Below are positions 51,870-61,066 of a stretch of DNA of 64,000 bases, piece by piece. Under the pieces are notes generated by a model. It made no database searches. It saw only the letters and a program-made list of their open reading frames with translations, and was not told where the DNA came from. The stretch is taken from NCBI RefSeq assembly GCF_002890915.1, contig NZ_POUT01000003.1, positions 1-64,000 of the forward strand. The letters are read 5' to 3'. The DNA comes from Stutzerimonas stutzeri. Lineage in GTDB: Bacteria > Pseudomonadota > Gammaproteobacteria > Pseudomonadales > Pseudomonadaceae. The stretch's first letter is position 1. Each line of letters starts with the position of its first letter. The translations under genes and the position numbers were made by a program.

Positions 51870-53705
51870 TCAACGCAGTAGTTGGCGCAGGCGCTCCCCG
51901 AACACCTCCGGACGCCCCGCGAACAAGCGTTGCAGTGGCTGACCGCTTGCCAGATGCGCATATAACGACCTGCGTTCATCGGTATTGCCGGCCAGGCGTA
52001 CGGCGGCGCGGATATATTCATCGATGCTCGCGGCGATGGTCCAGTCGGGCAGGCCGACACGACGGAACAGTCCTTCGTCGATGTGCTCGAACACTTCCGG
52101 GCCGGTCTTGCATATACCGGGCAGGCCGACAGTGAGGGCGTCGACGATACCGTTGGTGTTGCCGAACGGAAATGGGCTGAGGAACAGGTCGCAACAGCCG
52201 AAGGCGCTCAGGTACTGCTGGTAGGGCTGATGCGGATAGATTCGCGCATCGGGCAGGTAGCGCTGGATCAGGCGCTGCAGTTGCGGGTAGAGCAACCCCT
52301 GCGCCTGGCCGATGAGAAAATGAAAGCGCACCCGCTTGCCGTACTGGCGCTGGGTGAGCTGGGCGATCCGCTGGCAGGCCTGGAGGAAGCGCGGGTTGAG
52401 CTTCATGGTGGTGGCGGCGATGGCGATGGCCACTTCGTCAGTATCGTCGCGTTGAGGCGGGGCGATTTCCACCGGGATGGCCGAGGGGCAGTAGGGCTGG
52501 CCGTCGCTGGGCAGCAGAAGCAGCTTCTCGTCGAAGCAGGCTGGATCGCCGACGAAATCCTCTTCCACGCTGATGTAATCGATATGCCGCGAGCCGGTGG
52601 TCGCCGGGTGGCCCAGCGCGGCCACCTGCAAGGGCGCCAGGCGCAGGTTGGCGACGAACAGGGTGAGCGGGAACATGCCGACGCTGGGCATGTACAGCAC
52701 CTGCGGTTGCAGTTCTCCAGCCAGTTCGCGCACCTGGCGCACGCAGGCCAGCAGGTCGTTCGGCGTGGTCAGTTCGGTGAACCTGTCGAACACCTGGCGG
52801 CCGAATTCGTCGACGTTGTTGGGGTAGCCCACGGCATGCAGCTCGAAGTGCCGGCGCGCGGCCTCCAGGGTTCTGGAGTGGGTGCGGTAGATCGAATGGC
52901 CGCCGGAGAACCACTCCAGCACGACCAGCATGGTCGGTTTCTCGTCGGTGTTGTGCGTGGCTGGCAATTGCAGGGAGTCGATACCGTTATCCGCCAGCTT
53001 GCGTTCCACCAGGCGGCAGATGGAGCGCTTGATGCGGTGGCGCTGTGGCAGGTCGGCGTAGCTGCAGTGCATGTAGACGTCGTGGATGATCGCCACCGGC
53101 AGCTGATCCAGATTGTCGAGGCTGTCGAGCCGCGGCGGCAACCAGGCCAGCAGCGCCTCGCGCTTGGAGTGTGCCGCGGGTGTGCCGAGAAAGCGCGGCG
53201 ACAGCAGCGCCATGAACAGCACCACGGCCAGGTTGCGGTTCTGTTGCCAGAGCAGTTCCACGTCCAGCGGCAGTTGCGACTCGGCCGAATAGAGTACGCA
53301 GAATTTCACCAGATCCGTCGGTGCCACTTCGAAGCGACCGTCTGCCTCTCCGTGCAGGTTGAGGGCGCGCAGAATATGGTCGGCATTGACGAAGGCGCTG
53401 GCGGCGAACAGCGAGGACAGCCAGCGCTGGAAGTTGATCAACTGGTCGAAGCCGGTCGGGCTGATCTGGAAACCGGGGTCGGAGAACAGCGTGGTGATGG
53501 CGCTGGTGATGCGTGTCAACACATGGGCTTCGAGATCCGCTGCGGAAATCGCCGGTGATACCGAGAGCACGAACTGGCCGGACAGCTTGCCGTAGTGGCG
53601 GTCGATGAGCAGCAGCAGGCGGATCAGCTCGCGGGCGGCGGCCTCGTGCTGGCGCGAGTAGCAGAGCTGTTCGAAGTGCTCGAGGGAAAACGTCTCGTCG
53701 GTCAT
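51870..53705 (-). CDS. HMW1C-type N-glycosyltransferase (GT41-like)
   Basis: This 611-residue cytoplasmic glycosyltransferase resembles HMW1C, which adds glucose or galactose to Asn in N-X-S/T of its partner adhesin. An all-alpha N-terminal domain covers about residues 1-255. The GT-B fold follows, with LEWFSGGHSIYRTHSRTLEAARRHF, APLQVAALGHPATTGSRHIDY, and the nucleotide-sugar block PFPFGNTNGIVDALTVGLPGICKTGPEVFEH (about 510-540). Length is near that of HMW1C (about 620). It is last in an operon behind TpsB and TpsA genes, so its substrate is almost certainly the exoprotein, which has about 19 sequons. Confidence 0.9.
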   Translation of the reverse strand: MTDETFSLEHFEQLCYSRQHEAAARELIRLLLLIDRHYGKLSGQFVLSVSPAISAADLEAHVLTRITSAITTLFSDPGFQISPTGFDQLINFQRWLSSLFAASAFVNADHILRALNLHGEADGRFEVAPTDLVKFCVLYSAESQLPLDVELLWQQNRNLAVVLFMALLSPRFLGTPAAHSKREALLAWLPPRLDSLDNLDQLPVAIIHDVYMHCSYADLPQRHRIKRSICRLVERKLADNGIDSLQLPATHNTDEKPTMLVVLEWFSGGHSIYRTHSRTLEAARRHFELHAVGYPNNVDEFGRQVFDRFTELTTPNDLLACVRQVRELAGELQPQVLYMPSVGMFPLTLFVANLRLAPLQVAALGHPATTGSRHIDYISVEEDFVGDPACFDEKLLLLPSDGQPYCPSAIPVEIAPPQRDDTDEVAIAIAATTMKLNPRFLQACQRIAQLTQRQYGKRVRFHFLIGQAQGLLYPQLQRLIQRYLPDARIYPHQPYQQYLSAFGCCDLFLSPFPFGNTNGIVDALTVGLPGICKTGPEVFEHIDEGLFRRVGLPDWTIAASIDEYIRAAVRLAGNTDERRSLYAHLASGQPLQRLFAGRPEVFGERLRQLLR

Positions 53706-53769
53706 GGCCTTGCCTTATCACGGGGATCGAAGGTCAGGGCGCGGCGCTCGATCCGTCGCGCCCGGCTTC

Positions 53770-56700
53770 TCAGTCATCGTCGGCAACGGCCTGCCACTGC
53801 GACAGATCCAGGTCGACCCTGTCGATCATGGGCGCCAGTGGCGTCTGCCGGTAGTCAGGATACAGAACCTGGCTCCAGGCATTGCCGACGATCTGCTGTT
53901 GCAGGTGAGCACGGGGCGCTTCGCTGTCGCTACCCAGGAGGCCACTGTTGATCAGCCCGCCCAGGCGATAGACCACGACGCCGCTGCCACTGGCGCCGAT
54001 GCGGGTGTTGTCGCTGCCATGGGCGATCTCGCTGCCGCCCGGAGCATCCGCACCGATCAGCAGGGTGCCGTTCTGCACGCTGAGACTGTTGTTGCCACTG
54101 ACGAAGTTCAGCGCCGTACCGCCGCGGCTGTAGGCCTCCAGGGTGAGGTTGCCGCCAGCGCCGCTCAGCAGGCTGTTGCTGCCGCTGCTGGTGCCGTTGA
54201 AGGTGATGCCGCTGGCGCCGTTGTCGCCGCGCCCGCTGACCCTGATGTCGCCACTGGCGGATTGCAGCGCGATGCTGTTGGCGCCGCTGCGCATGAACAC
54301 CCCGCTGGCCTCGGCGCCGCCGTCACTGCGGCCGCTGAGGTCGATGTCGCCGCTGTTGCTGGCGATGGTCACCGAGCTGCCGCTGCTGGAGGGATAGAAG
54401 TGGATGCCGTTGGCTGTCTTCGAATAACCGTCGAGACTGATCGAGCCGCTGCCGGTGGCGCGCAGCTCGGTCTGTCCGGTGAGTACGCTGATACCGTTGG
54501 CGTCGGCGGCCTGGCCGGTGAGGCTGAGCTTGCCGTTCTCCACACTGAGCAGGTTGTTGCCGTTGCTGTAGAAGTCCACGCCATCGCCCGAGCCGGTCGA
54601 ACGGCCGACCAGGGTGACGTTGCCGTTGCCGGTGGTCTGGATGACGTTGGTCACGCCGAGCAGGGCGATGCCGTGATCCAGTTCGCTGGTGTCGGGTGAG
54701 TGGAAGTGACCGTCGAGCAGGATGTCGCCGCCCTGCGAGGCGATGCGGTTGGTCGAGGCCGTGCCGCTGCCGCCGAGGGCGATGGCGTCGGAGGTGCCGA
54801 CCGAGTCGCCGCGCAGGGTGATGTCGCCGGTCTGCGTGGTGATGCTGACGCCCTGCGAGCTGCCCGTGGAGTTGAGCAAGATGCCATAGCCGCCGAAGCT
54901 GCCGGTGCTGTTGCCGCTGCCGAGGTTGTCGGCACTGATGTCGATGGAGCCGGCGCCCTCGGTCAGCAGGCTGCTGCCGCCATGCAGGATGAAGGCATCA
55001 CCCGTGCCGCTGGTACTGGCCTGTACGGCGGTGATGCTGATGTCGCCGCCACCTGCATCGAGGGTACTGGCGGAGATGTTCATTGCGTTGGCGCTGGAGC
55101 CGGCGGCGAGGGTGGCCGAGGTTGCACCGCGAATGGTGATGTCGCCGCCATTGGTGTCGATCAGGCTGGAGCGGATCAGTACCCCGGTGCCGCTGCTGAC
55201 GTTGGTGCTGGCGAACGAGCCGCTCGGGTCGACCGCGCCGCTGATGGTCAGATCGCCACCGTTGGTGCGGATAGTAGCGTTGTTCAGCGCCACCGAGCCG
55301 TTGCCACTGTTGTTGAAGTTGGACAGCAGCGACACGTTCAGCGTGGCGCCATCGGCATGGGTGATACTGGTGCCGGTCATGTTGACGTTACGGTGGGCGA
55401 TCAGCGAAAGGCTGGCGTTGCCCTGTGCCTGCACGTTGTCGAGCACATTGATGTCGCCGGAGGTGCCGGCCCCCGAGGAGGTTTGCACGATGATGTTGGC
55501 GCCCTCGCTGAGCGAGGCGTTCAGCGTGGCCGAGCTGAGGGTCGAGCTGCCGCCGGCGTTCGGCGTGAACGGGCTGTCGCTGGAGGTGCCGGAGCTGGCG
55601 GCGCTGGTGATGTTGATGTTGTACGGGTCGAGCAGCCAGGTGCCTCCTTTGCCGGAGGCCGCGCTGAGGTCGACGCGGCCGCTGACGTCCAGGGTATGGG
55701 CGGAGGTTTCCACCAGGCCACCCTTGCCACCTTCGCCGCCGCCGATCACGCTGATGTTGCCGTGGAACTGGGTGCTGTCGGTGGCCCAGAGGATGACCTT
55801 GCCGCCGTCGCCGCGGCCGAGCGCGTCGGCGTCGACACGCGCAGCCTCGCTCATGTGGGTGGCAGTGGCCTGATGCAGCGGGCCGCTGCCCTGGTAGTCG
55901 CCACCGAGCAGCACGGTGCCGCCGCCGGCATCGCCGGAGGCGTCGATGTGGGCATCGTCGAACAGGCCGACGTACTCGCCGGTCATGGTCACTTCGCCGC
56001 CGCGCTCGCCGGCATTGCGGCCGGACACGTCGAGCACGCCGCTGCTGGCCACCACGCCGCTGTCGCCGCCATCGAGGAGGATGCGGCCATTGTGCTGCTG
56101 CAGGCTGGTGGCCTCGATCACGCCTTCGTTGTTGACCACCTTGCTGAGCATGGCATCGCTGGCGCGGGCGCTCATGATCACGGTGCCGCCGTTGGCTTGC
56201 AGCAATCCCTGGTTGATCACGCTGGCATCGATGGCGGCTTCGTCGACCTGCATGTTGATCAGGCCGTCGCCGTGGTAGTCGAGGGTGATCCTCTCGCCGC
56301 CGCCCAGCACCACCGAGCCCATCTTCGCGACCACGGTGCCTTCGTTGCGCACCTGGGCGCCGAGCAGGGCGACCGTGCCACCGTCGGCCGCGCGGAGGGT
56401 GCCCCGGTTGGTCACCGCGCCGCCCGCACCCTTGCCGTCGAATTGCATGCGCCCGGACATGAAGTCGTCGTCGGCGATGTCCAGGGCGCTGGCCACCAGG
56501 CCGCCGACGTTGACCGCCGCGCTGCTGCCGAACAGCACGCCGGTGGGGTTGATCAGGTAGACCTGGCCATTGGCGTTGAGCTGGCCGAAAATCTGCGAGG
56601 CGTCACTGGACAGCACGCGATTGAGCGCCACCGACGAGGCGCCCGGCTGGTGAAAATTCACCGTGGCATCGCGGCCGATGTTGAAGGTGTCCCAGGTGGC

Positions 56701-56922
56701 GATCAGCTTCTGGCTGTTCTGGTTCACATCCAGCACATTGCCGGACTGGTTGATACTGCCGCTGCCGGCGGTGATCTGGCCGTTGCTCGGCAGGGCGTTG
56801 TTGTCCAGCGCCATGGCGTTCAGCGGTATCAGGCCGTGCATCACGCACAGCACGGCGTAGCTCAGCGGCTTGAGAGAAGGCAGTTGCGGACGACGGCCGC
56901 GACGGGTGTTTTTATTATTCAC
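53770..56922 (-). CDS. two-partner-secretion exoprotein (TpsA, HMW1A/FHA-like adhesin)
   Basis: About 1050 residues. An extended signal peptide (NNKNTRRGRRPQLPSLKPLSYAVLC..., cleavage after AMA near residue 39) leads into a TPS domain: INQSGNVLDVNQNSQKLIATWDTFNIG, NRVLSSDASQIFGQLNANGQVYLINPTGVLFG. The rest is Gly/Ser/Asn/Asp-rich beta-helix repeats (GGDITIRG-like). About 19 N-X-S/T sequons, mostly in the C-terminal two-thirds, fit glycosylation by the adjacent HMW1C homologue. No cysteine occurs after the signal peptide, so HMW1A-style C-terminal disulfide anchoring is absent. ATG at 56928 sits directly against GAGGAG, so GTG at 56922, six bases from it, is the better start. Confidence 0.88.
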   Translation of the reverse strand: MNNKNTRRGRRPQLPSLKPLSYAVLCVMHGLIPLNAMALDNNALPSNGQITAGSGSINQSGNVLDVNQNSQKLIATWDTFNIGRDATVNFHQPGASSVALNRVLSSDASQIFGQLNANGQVYLINPTGVLFGSSAAVNVGGLVASALDIADDDFMSGRMQFDGKGAGGAVTNRGTLRAADGGTVALLGAQVRNEGTVVAKMGSVVLGGGERITLDYHGDGLINMQVDEAAIDASVINQGLLQANGGTVIMSARASDAMLSKVVNNEGVIEATSLQQHNGRILLDGGDSGVVASSGVLDVSGRNAGERGGEVTMTGEYVGLFDDAHIDASGDAGGGTVLLGGDYQGSGPLHQATATHMSEAARVDADALGRGDGGKVILWATDSTQFHGNISVIGGGEGGKGGLVETSAHTLDVSGRVDLSAASGKGGTWLLDPYNINITSAASSGTSSDSPFTPNAGGSSTLSSATLNASLSEGANIIVQTSSGAGTSGDINVLDNVQAQGNASLSLIAHRNVNMTGTSITHADGATLNVSLLSNFNNSGNGSVALNNATIRTNGGDLTISGAVDPSGSFASTNVSSGTGVLIRSSLIDTNGGDITIRGATSATLAAGSSANAMNISASTLDAGGGDISITAVQASTSGTGDAFILHGGSSLLTEGAGSIDISADNLGSGNSTGSFGGYGILLNSTGSSQGVSITTQTGDITLRGDSVGTSDAIALGGSGTASTNRIASQGGDILLDGHFHSPDTSELDHGIALLGVTNVIQTTGNGNVTLVGRSTGSGDGVDFYSNGNNLLSVENGKLSLTGQAADANGISVLTGQTELRATGSGSISLDGYSKTANGIHFYPSSSGSSVTIASNSGDIDLSGRSDGGAEASGVFMRSGANSIALQSASGDIRVSGRGDNGASGITFNGTSSGSNSLLSGAGGNLTLEAYSRGGTALNFVSGNNSLSVQNGTLLIGADAPGGSEIAHGSDNTRIGASGSGVVVYRLGGLINSGLLGSDSEAPRAHLQQQIVGNAWSQVLYPDYRQTPLAPMIDRVDLDLSQWQAVADDD

Positions 56923-56932
56923 GGTCATCTCC

Positions 56933-59900
56933 TCAGAACGAATAGTTGAAGCCGGTGCCGATGGCGTTGATGGTGGTGCCCACGCCTGGCGAGTAGCCGC
57001 TGGCGGCATAGGCGCCGGCCACGGCGAAGTTGTAGTTGGCCAGCGAGGCGTTCTTCAACAGCACGTAGTGGGCGAACACCTCGGTGTTGCGGGTGAAGCG
57101 GTAGCCGACGCCCAGGGCGTACTGGCGTGCGCCCATGCCGCTGGTGTCGCACTCGATACCGCTGGCGGAGATCATCGAGCACTCGCCTGGCAGCGCGCGG
57201 GCATAGCTGGCGCGCAGGCGCCAGGCGCCGAGGCGGTGGCTGATGCCGAACATATAGGCGCGCCGGCGGTACTCGGACAGGTCGCTGAAGCTGACGCTGT
57301 TGTTGATCACGTCGTCTTCCGAGTAGTAGAGCTCGTCGGCCACCAGCGACAGCTGGGTGTTGCCGAAGCGGTAGCCCAGGCCGAAGCGGAAACTGTAGTC
57401 GTTCGACGAAGTGCCCTCGGTGACGTGGGTGTTGCTGCCCACGCCGCGGGCGTTGCGGCCGAGGTTGGCGATGCCGAAGTAGTTGACGTGACGTTCGGCG
57501 GCGGCGACCGCGGTGAAACCGCCGTTCTTGTAGGTGACGCTGCCGCCATAGATGTAGCCCCGGTCGACGTCCTCGGCCGCCTTCATGCCATTGTTGGAGT
57601 AGGCCAGCTTGACCTGCAGGCCATGCCACTGCGGTGACCACCAGGCGACCACGCCGGACTGGCGACGGTTGAACGCGGCATCGGAGTTGACGCTTTCGTC
57701 GGCCTGGCTGAGCGGGCCGGAGACGTAGCTGGCCAGGCTGCTGTTGAAGCCGGGCGAGCCGATGATGTTGTAGTAGGCCGCGCTGGTCTTGCCGAAGAAC
57801 GGATCGAGGCTGGTGGTGCTTTCCTTCAGCGGCATGTCCCACACGCCATAGAGCAGGGTGCCGAAACGATCATCGTCGAGTGCCACGCCGGAGTTGCGCA
57901 GGCGCGTGTTGGGCGAGATCGACAGCGGTGCGCTGTCGTCGCCGCTCAGGGTGTAGTTCACCGAGATGCCGTATTCCAGCTGCCAGAGGATGCGCGTGTC
58001 GTCGTTAAGCGGGATGCCGGCGTGGGCACCGATGTAGGAGACATTGTCGCGTGCGCGCCAGTAGCTGGACATGTTGCGGCCATTGGGCGTGGCCAGCTTG
58101 CTCTGGTCCGCCGGAGAGGCGTGGGTGGAGTCGCGCCGGTCGATGTATTCGGGCACCAGGCCGAGCGATCCGTAGAGCACCAGTTCGGTGTTCTTGTCGC
58201 GGAAATCCTCGCGGCTGCCGACGTCCTTGGCCAGACCGGCGAAGGCCTGCGGCGAACCGCTGACCGAGAGCCAGAAACGCTTGTTGTCGCGCTCGTCGCT
58301 GATCGGTTCATCGCCGGGGGAGAAGGCCAGGCTGGCATTCATCACCAGGTCGCGATGATAGACGTTCAGGCCCACACCATAGCCATAGCGGCTCAGGTGG
58401 TTCACGCTGTCGTCCCAGGGGTTCTTGTTCACTCGCACCCGGCCGCCGTCGGCGAACAGGGTGGCTTCGGCGATGGCGCCGTAGTAACGGCCCAGGTACT
58501 TGCGCAGTTCCAGGCGGCCGAGCAGGCCTTCATCGCCCGCGGCTTCACCGACCGGGTAGGCGCGTACGCCGTTGGGCCCGCCGAGGCTGAATTTCTCCGA
58601 GGCGTCGAGGTTCTTGTCCGCCCACTGGCCGCTCAGGGAGGCGAACAGCGAGAAGCCGCCACCCAGCTCCTGCAGGCGGCTGAACGCCAGGTTGGCCTTG
58701 CGATAGCGGCCAGCGGCATTGGCGGTCAGCTCATCGAGGGCTTCATCGAGCGGCGTGTCCTTGTTCAGCCTGCCGATGCCGTAGGCCAGGCTCCAGCGGT
58801 TGCTGCCAGCCCAGTCGTCGCGCCAGTCGCCATAGAGCGTGGCGCTGCGAAAGACGGCGGATTTCTTCACCGCGAAGGCGCCTGCCTCATCCTCGAAATG
58901 ACGGTGCTCCTCGGCCAGGTTGAGCGAGATGTTGGCATCGCGGCTGCGCAGCAGCGAGCTGTCGAGAAACACCGAGGAGACGATGGCGGTGCCGTTGGCA
59001 TCGGCGGCCTTCAGGCTCTTGCCGATGGCGTATTCCATCTCGGCGTAGTTGGCGCCCAGGGTGAGGCCACTGGCGCCCAGCGGCTGGCGATAGCCGAGGC
59101 CACGGATCTCCAGGCCCTCGAAGCTGTTCTGGCCATTGAAGAACAGGCTCTCGCCGAAGCCGAAGGCGTCGTTGAGGCTGACGTTGGTGGTGACCCGGTT
59201 GGACCCGGTGTAGTAGTTGCCATGGTTGTCGAAGCTGACGCGGCCGGTCCAGGCGGTCATCTCGCTGAGCTTGAGGATGATGTCGGAAGCGCCCGGTTCG
59301 CGTGACGGTTGCAGGATGGCGCGCACCGAGACACCGGCGATATCCGACAGGCGTAGCAGTACGCGTTCCAGGTCTGCCTCGCGGATCACGCTGCCACTAG
59401 GGATGGCGTCGACGAAGCGCTGCTGCATGCCGGGCTGCAGGCGCACGGAGGGTTCAGGCTCGGCACGCACGCTGCCGACCCGGCCTTCCTGCACGCCGAT
59501 GGTGACCACGCCATCACTGACCTCCTGGGCTGGTAGATAGGCGCGGGCGACCAGATAGCCGCGGCTGCGGTACAGCTCGGTAACACGGGCAGCGGCCTCG
59601 CGCAGGCCGTCGAGATTCAGGTCGCGACCGGCATAGGTCTGCAACTCCTGCTGCAGGCGGGACTCGCTGATCTCGTGCTGGCCGGTCAGCCTGAAGGCAT
59701 TGACTCTGAAGGTCGCGGACGGCTGGGCCGAGCCGCCCTGCGGCTGTTGCACCTGCTCGTCCTGCGCCTCGATGCGCACCTTGCCGCGCGGTGCGTCCTG
59801 AGCCCGTTCGGCCGGGCGCAGGATGTCACGGTTGCTGTCGAACAGCGTGCCGGCGGAGGGTACGGTCTCGGCATGGGCCTGGGCGGCGAGAATGGCGGCC

Positions 59901-59968
59901 GCCAGCAGGGTCAGATTGCGTGGATGCAGCGCACGGCTGGCTCCAGCGGAGAGGATGGTCCGAGTCAT
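56933..59968 (-). CDS. TpsB outer-membrane transporter fused to a C-terminal general porin
   Basis: 1011 residues in one uninterrupted frame. Signal peptide ends AHA (33). Residues about 85-240 are a ShlB-type POTRA region (FRVNAFRLTGQHEISES; LNLDGLREAAARVTELYRSRGYLVARAYLP). About 240-570 is a TpsB barrel with the motif FSLGGPNGVRAYPVGEAAGDEG. A normal TpsB would end near RFWLSVSG (565-571). Instead, from about 594 a trimeric-type porin sequence starts (ELVLYGSLGLVPEYID), with SYIGAHAG, RFGTLLYGVWD, QVKLAYSNNG, SFRFGLGYRFGNTQLSLVADELYY and a terminal phenylalanine strand GTGFNYSF. Two complete outer-membrane barrels in one chain is not an architecture I know. It precedes TpsA by 10 bases. Confidence 0.9.
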   Translation of the reverse strand: MTRTILSAGASRALHPRNLTLLAAAILAAQAHAETVPSAGTLFDSNRDILRPAERAQDAPRGKVRIEAQDEQVQQPQGGSAQPSATFRVNAFRLTGQHEISESRLQQELQTYAGRDLNLDGLREAAARVTELYRSRGYLVARAYLPAQEVSDGVVTIGVQEGRVGSVRAEPEPSVRLQPGMQQRFVDAIPSGSVIREADLERVLLRLSDIAGVSVRAILQPSREPGASDIILKLSEMTAWTGRVSFDNHGNYYTGSNRVTTNVSLNDAFGFGESLFFNGQNSFEGLEIRGLGYRQPLGASGLTLGANYAEMEYAIGKSLKAADANGTAIVSSVFLDSSLLRSRDANISLNLAEEHRHFEDEAGAFAVKKSAVFRSATLYGDWRDDWAGSNRWSLAYGIGRLNKDTPLDEALDELTANAAGRYRKANLAFSRLQELGGGFSLFASLSGQWADKNLDASEKFSLGGPNGVRAYPVGEAAGDEGLLGRLELRKYLGRYYGAIAEATLFADGGRVRVNKNPWDDSVNHLSRYGYGVGLNVYHRDLVMNASLAFSPGDEPISDERDNKRFWLSVSGSPQAFAGLAKDVGSREDFRDKNTELVLYGSLGLVPEYIDRRDSTHASPADQSKLATPNGRNMSSYWRARDNVSYIGAHAGIPLNDDTRILWQLEYGISVNYTLSGDDSAPLSISPNTRLRNSGVALDDDRFGTLLYGVWDMPLKESTTSLDPFFGKTSAAYYNIIGSPGFNSSLASYVSGPLSQADESVNSDAAFNRRQSGVVAWWSPQWHGLQVKLAYSNNGMKAAEDVDRGYIYGGSVTYKNGGFTAVAAAERHVNYFGIANLGRNARGVGSNTHVTEGTSSNDYSFRFGLGYRFGNTQLSLVADELYYSEDDVINNSVSFSDLSEYRRRAYMFGISHRLGAWRLRASYARALPGECSMISASGIECDTSGMGARQYALGVGYRFTRNTEVFAHYVLLKNASLANYNFAVAGAYAASGYSPGVGTTINAIGTGFNYSF

Positions 59969-59978
59969 GGCAAGCTCA

Positions 59979-59986
59979 TTGTTGTT
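59979..59986 (-). promoter_or_regulatory. Hfq/Crc CA motif before the TpsB-porin gene
   Basis: Coding-strand AACAACAA within ACAAAAACAACAA, ten bases before the ATG, where the ribosome site is weak (AATGAGC). Confidence 0.6.
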
Positions 59987-60010
59987 TTTGTGGATGGGCG
60001 GGCGGAGTGT

Positions 60011-61066
60011 TCAGTGCGTCGGGAACAGTGCCCTGGCGACGGTTTCCGAAGCGAACAGGCGGGCGGCGTTGTGGCCGATGCCGGCGACCTGGAACTGGGG
60101 GTGGTGGATCGGCACATCCCACTTTTCGGAGAGGAAGGCTTCGTAGCGCACGAAGTTGAGCTGCCGCTCCACACGATGCGCGCCCTGCATGTTGGCGCCG
60201 CAGGTCCGGTCCATGACCCGGTTACCGCTGTCGTTGTCCCGCTCGCCGACCATGAAGGTCACATCGCGACGCGCGTAGCGGCGAAACAGTTGTTCGGGAC
60301 CGAGCCCCTGGCGGGTCAGATAGAAGGGCGCACGATCGAGGCCGTAGCGATAACGGCTGAAGCTCGGGCACATGATGGTGCGCACTGGCTTGAATGTGCC
60401 GTCCTGCAGGCGACTGTCCTCGAAATAGACGTAGGACGATGGGCTGGACACCACGTAGCGGACGCCGATGCCGCTATCGGCCAGGCGCTCATCACCATCG
60501 CCGAGGATGCTGTAGCGCTGCATGAGCTGGCCGCCGGCGGAATGGCCGATCAGGACGATTTCTCGCATGGCGGGAAAGCGTCGGCGATTGGCCAGGTAAG
60601 ACAACAGATCGTCCAGTACGGAGAAGGCCGCGATACCGGGGCGCCCTTTCTCGGAATCGGTGCCATGCATCCACTTGTCGCGCGGCCACAGCGGCATGTC
60701 GGCGCCGGCGCGGCGGTCGGCTTCATTGAGGAAGTTGGGGGCCAGCAGCAAGGTGTCGCTGGTGTCGAGCCCGGCTTTTTCCAGCAGACCCAGGCCATTG
60801 CGGTAGTAGTCGTCGGCATTGCGCTGTACTCCGTGGATCAATAGCACGGCGCGCGAGGCCGGGACGGCACGCTGCAGATCGGCGTTGGCGAAAACGAGGA
60901 AGTTGTAGGGGCTGGTCTGGCCCAGGCGCAGTATCTGCTGATCGGCTCTGGCGAAGGTGCAAGGAAAGGCGGTAATCAGCAGGGCGACGGCGAGGAGCAT
61001 CGTTCCGCGGAGATTGAGTCTGTGCTTGATCGGGGAGCCCAGGAGCGAGAGAGCGTCGTACGGCAT
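60011..61066 (-). CDS. exported alpha/beta hydrolase (esterase-like)
   Basis: About 351 residues with a long-n-region signal peptide (hydrophobic LLAVALLITAFPCTFARA, residues about 24-41). The hydrolase core has the oxyanion strand VLLIHGVQRNADDYYRNG and nucleophile elbow VLIGHSAGGQLMQRY (Ser in GHSAGG). A C-terminal His lies in HNAARL or HHPQFQ. ATG at 61066 follows GAGGTGGAA. It heads the strand that runs into TpsB-porin, 42 bases away, so it probably belongs to that operon. A decayed paralogue is encoded at 63122-63799, suggesting past duplication of the cassette. Substrate unknown. Confidence 0.8.
   Translation of the reverse strand: MPYDALSLLGSPIKHRLNLRGTMLLAVALLITAFPCTFARADQQILRLGQTSPYNFLVFANADLQRAVPASRAVLLIHGVQRNADDYYRNGLGLLEKAGLDTSDTLLLAPNFLNEADRRAGADMPLWPRDKWMHGTDSEKGRPGIAAFSVLDDLLSYLANRRRFPAMREIVLIGHSAGGQLMQRYSILGDGDERLADSGIGVRYVVSSPSSYVYFEDSRLQDGTFKPVRTIMCPSFSRYRYGLDRAPFYLTRQGLGPEQLFRRYARRDVTFMVGERDNDSGNRVMDRTCGANMQGAHRVERQLNFVRYEAFLSEKWDVPIHHPQFQVAGIGHNAARLFASETVARALFPTH

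Noticed and set aside
51840..51895. GCGCCAAC ... GTTGGCGC inverted repeat as a terminator between livM and the glycosyltransferase
   Set aside because: The loop is long (about 30 bases), there is no T-run, and one arm lies inside the glycosyltransferase coding end.
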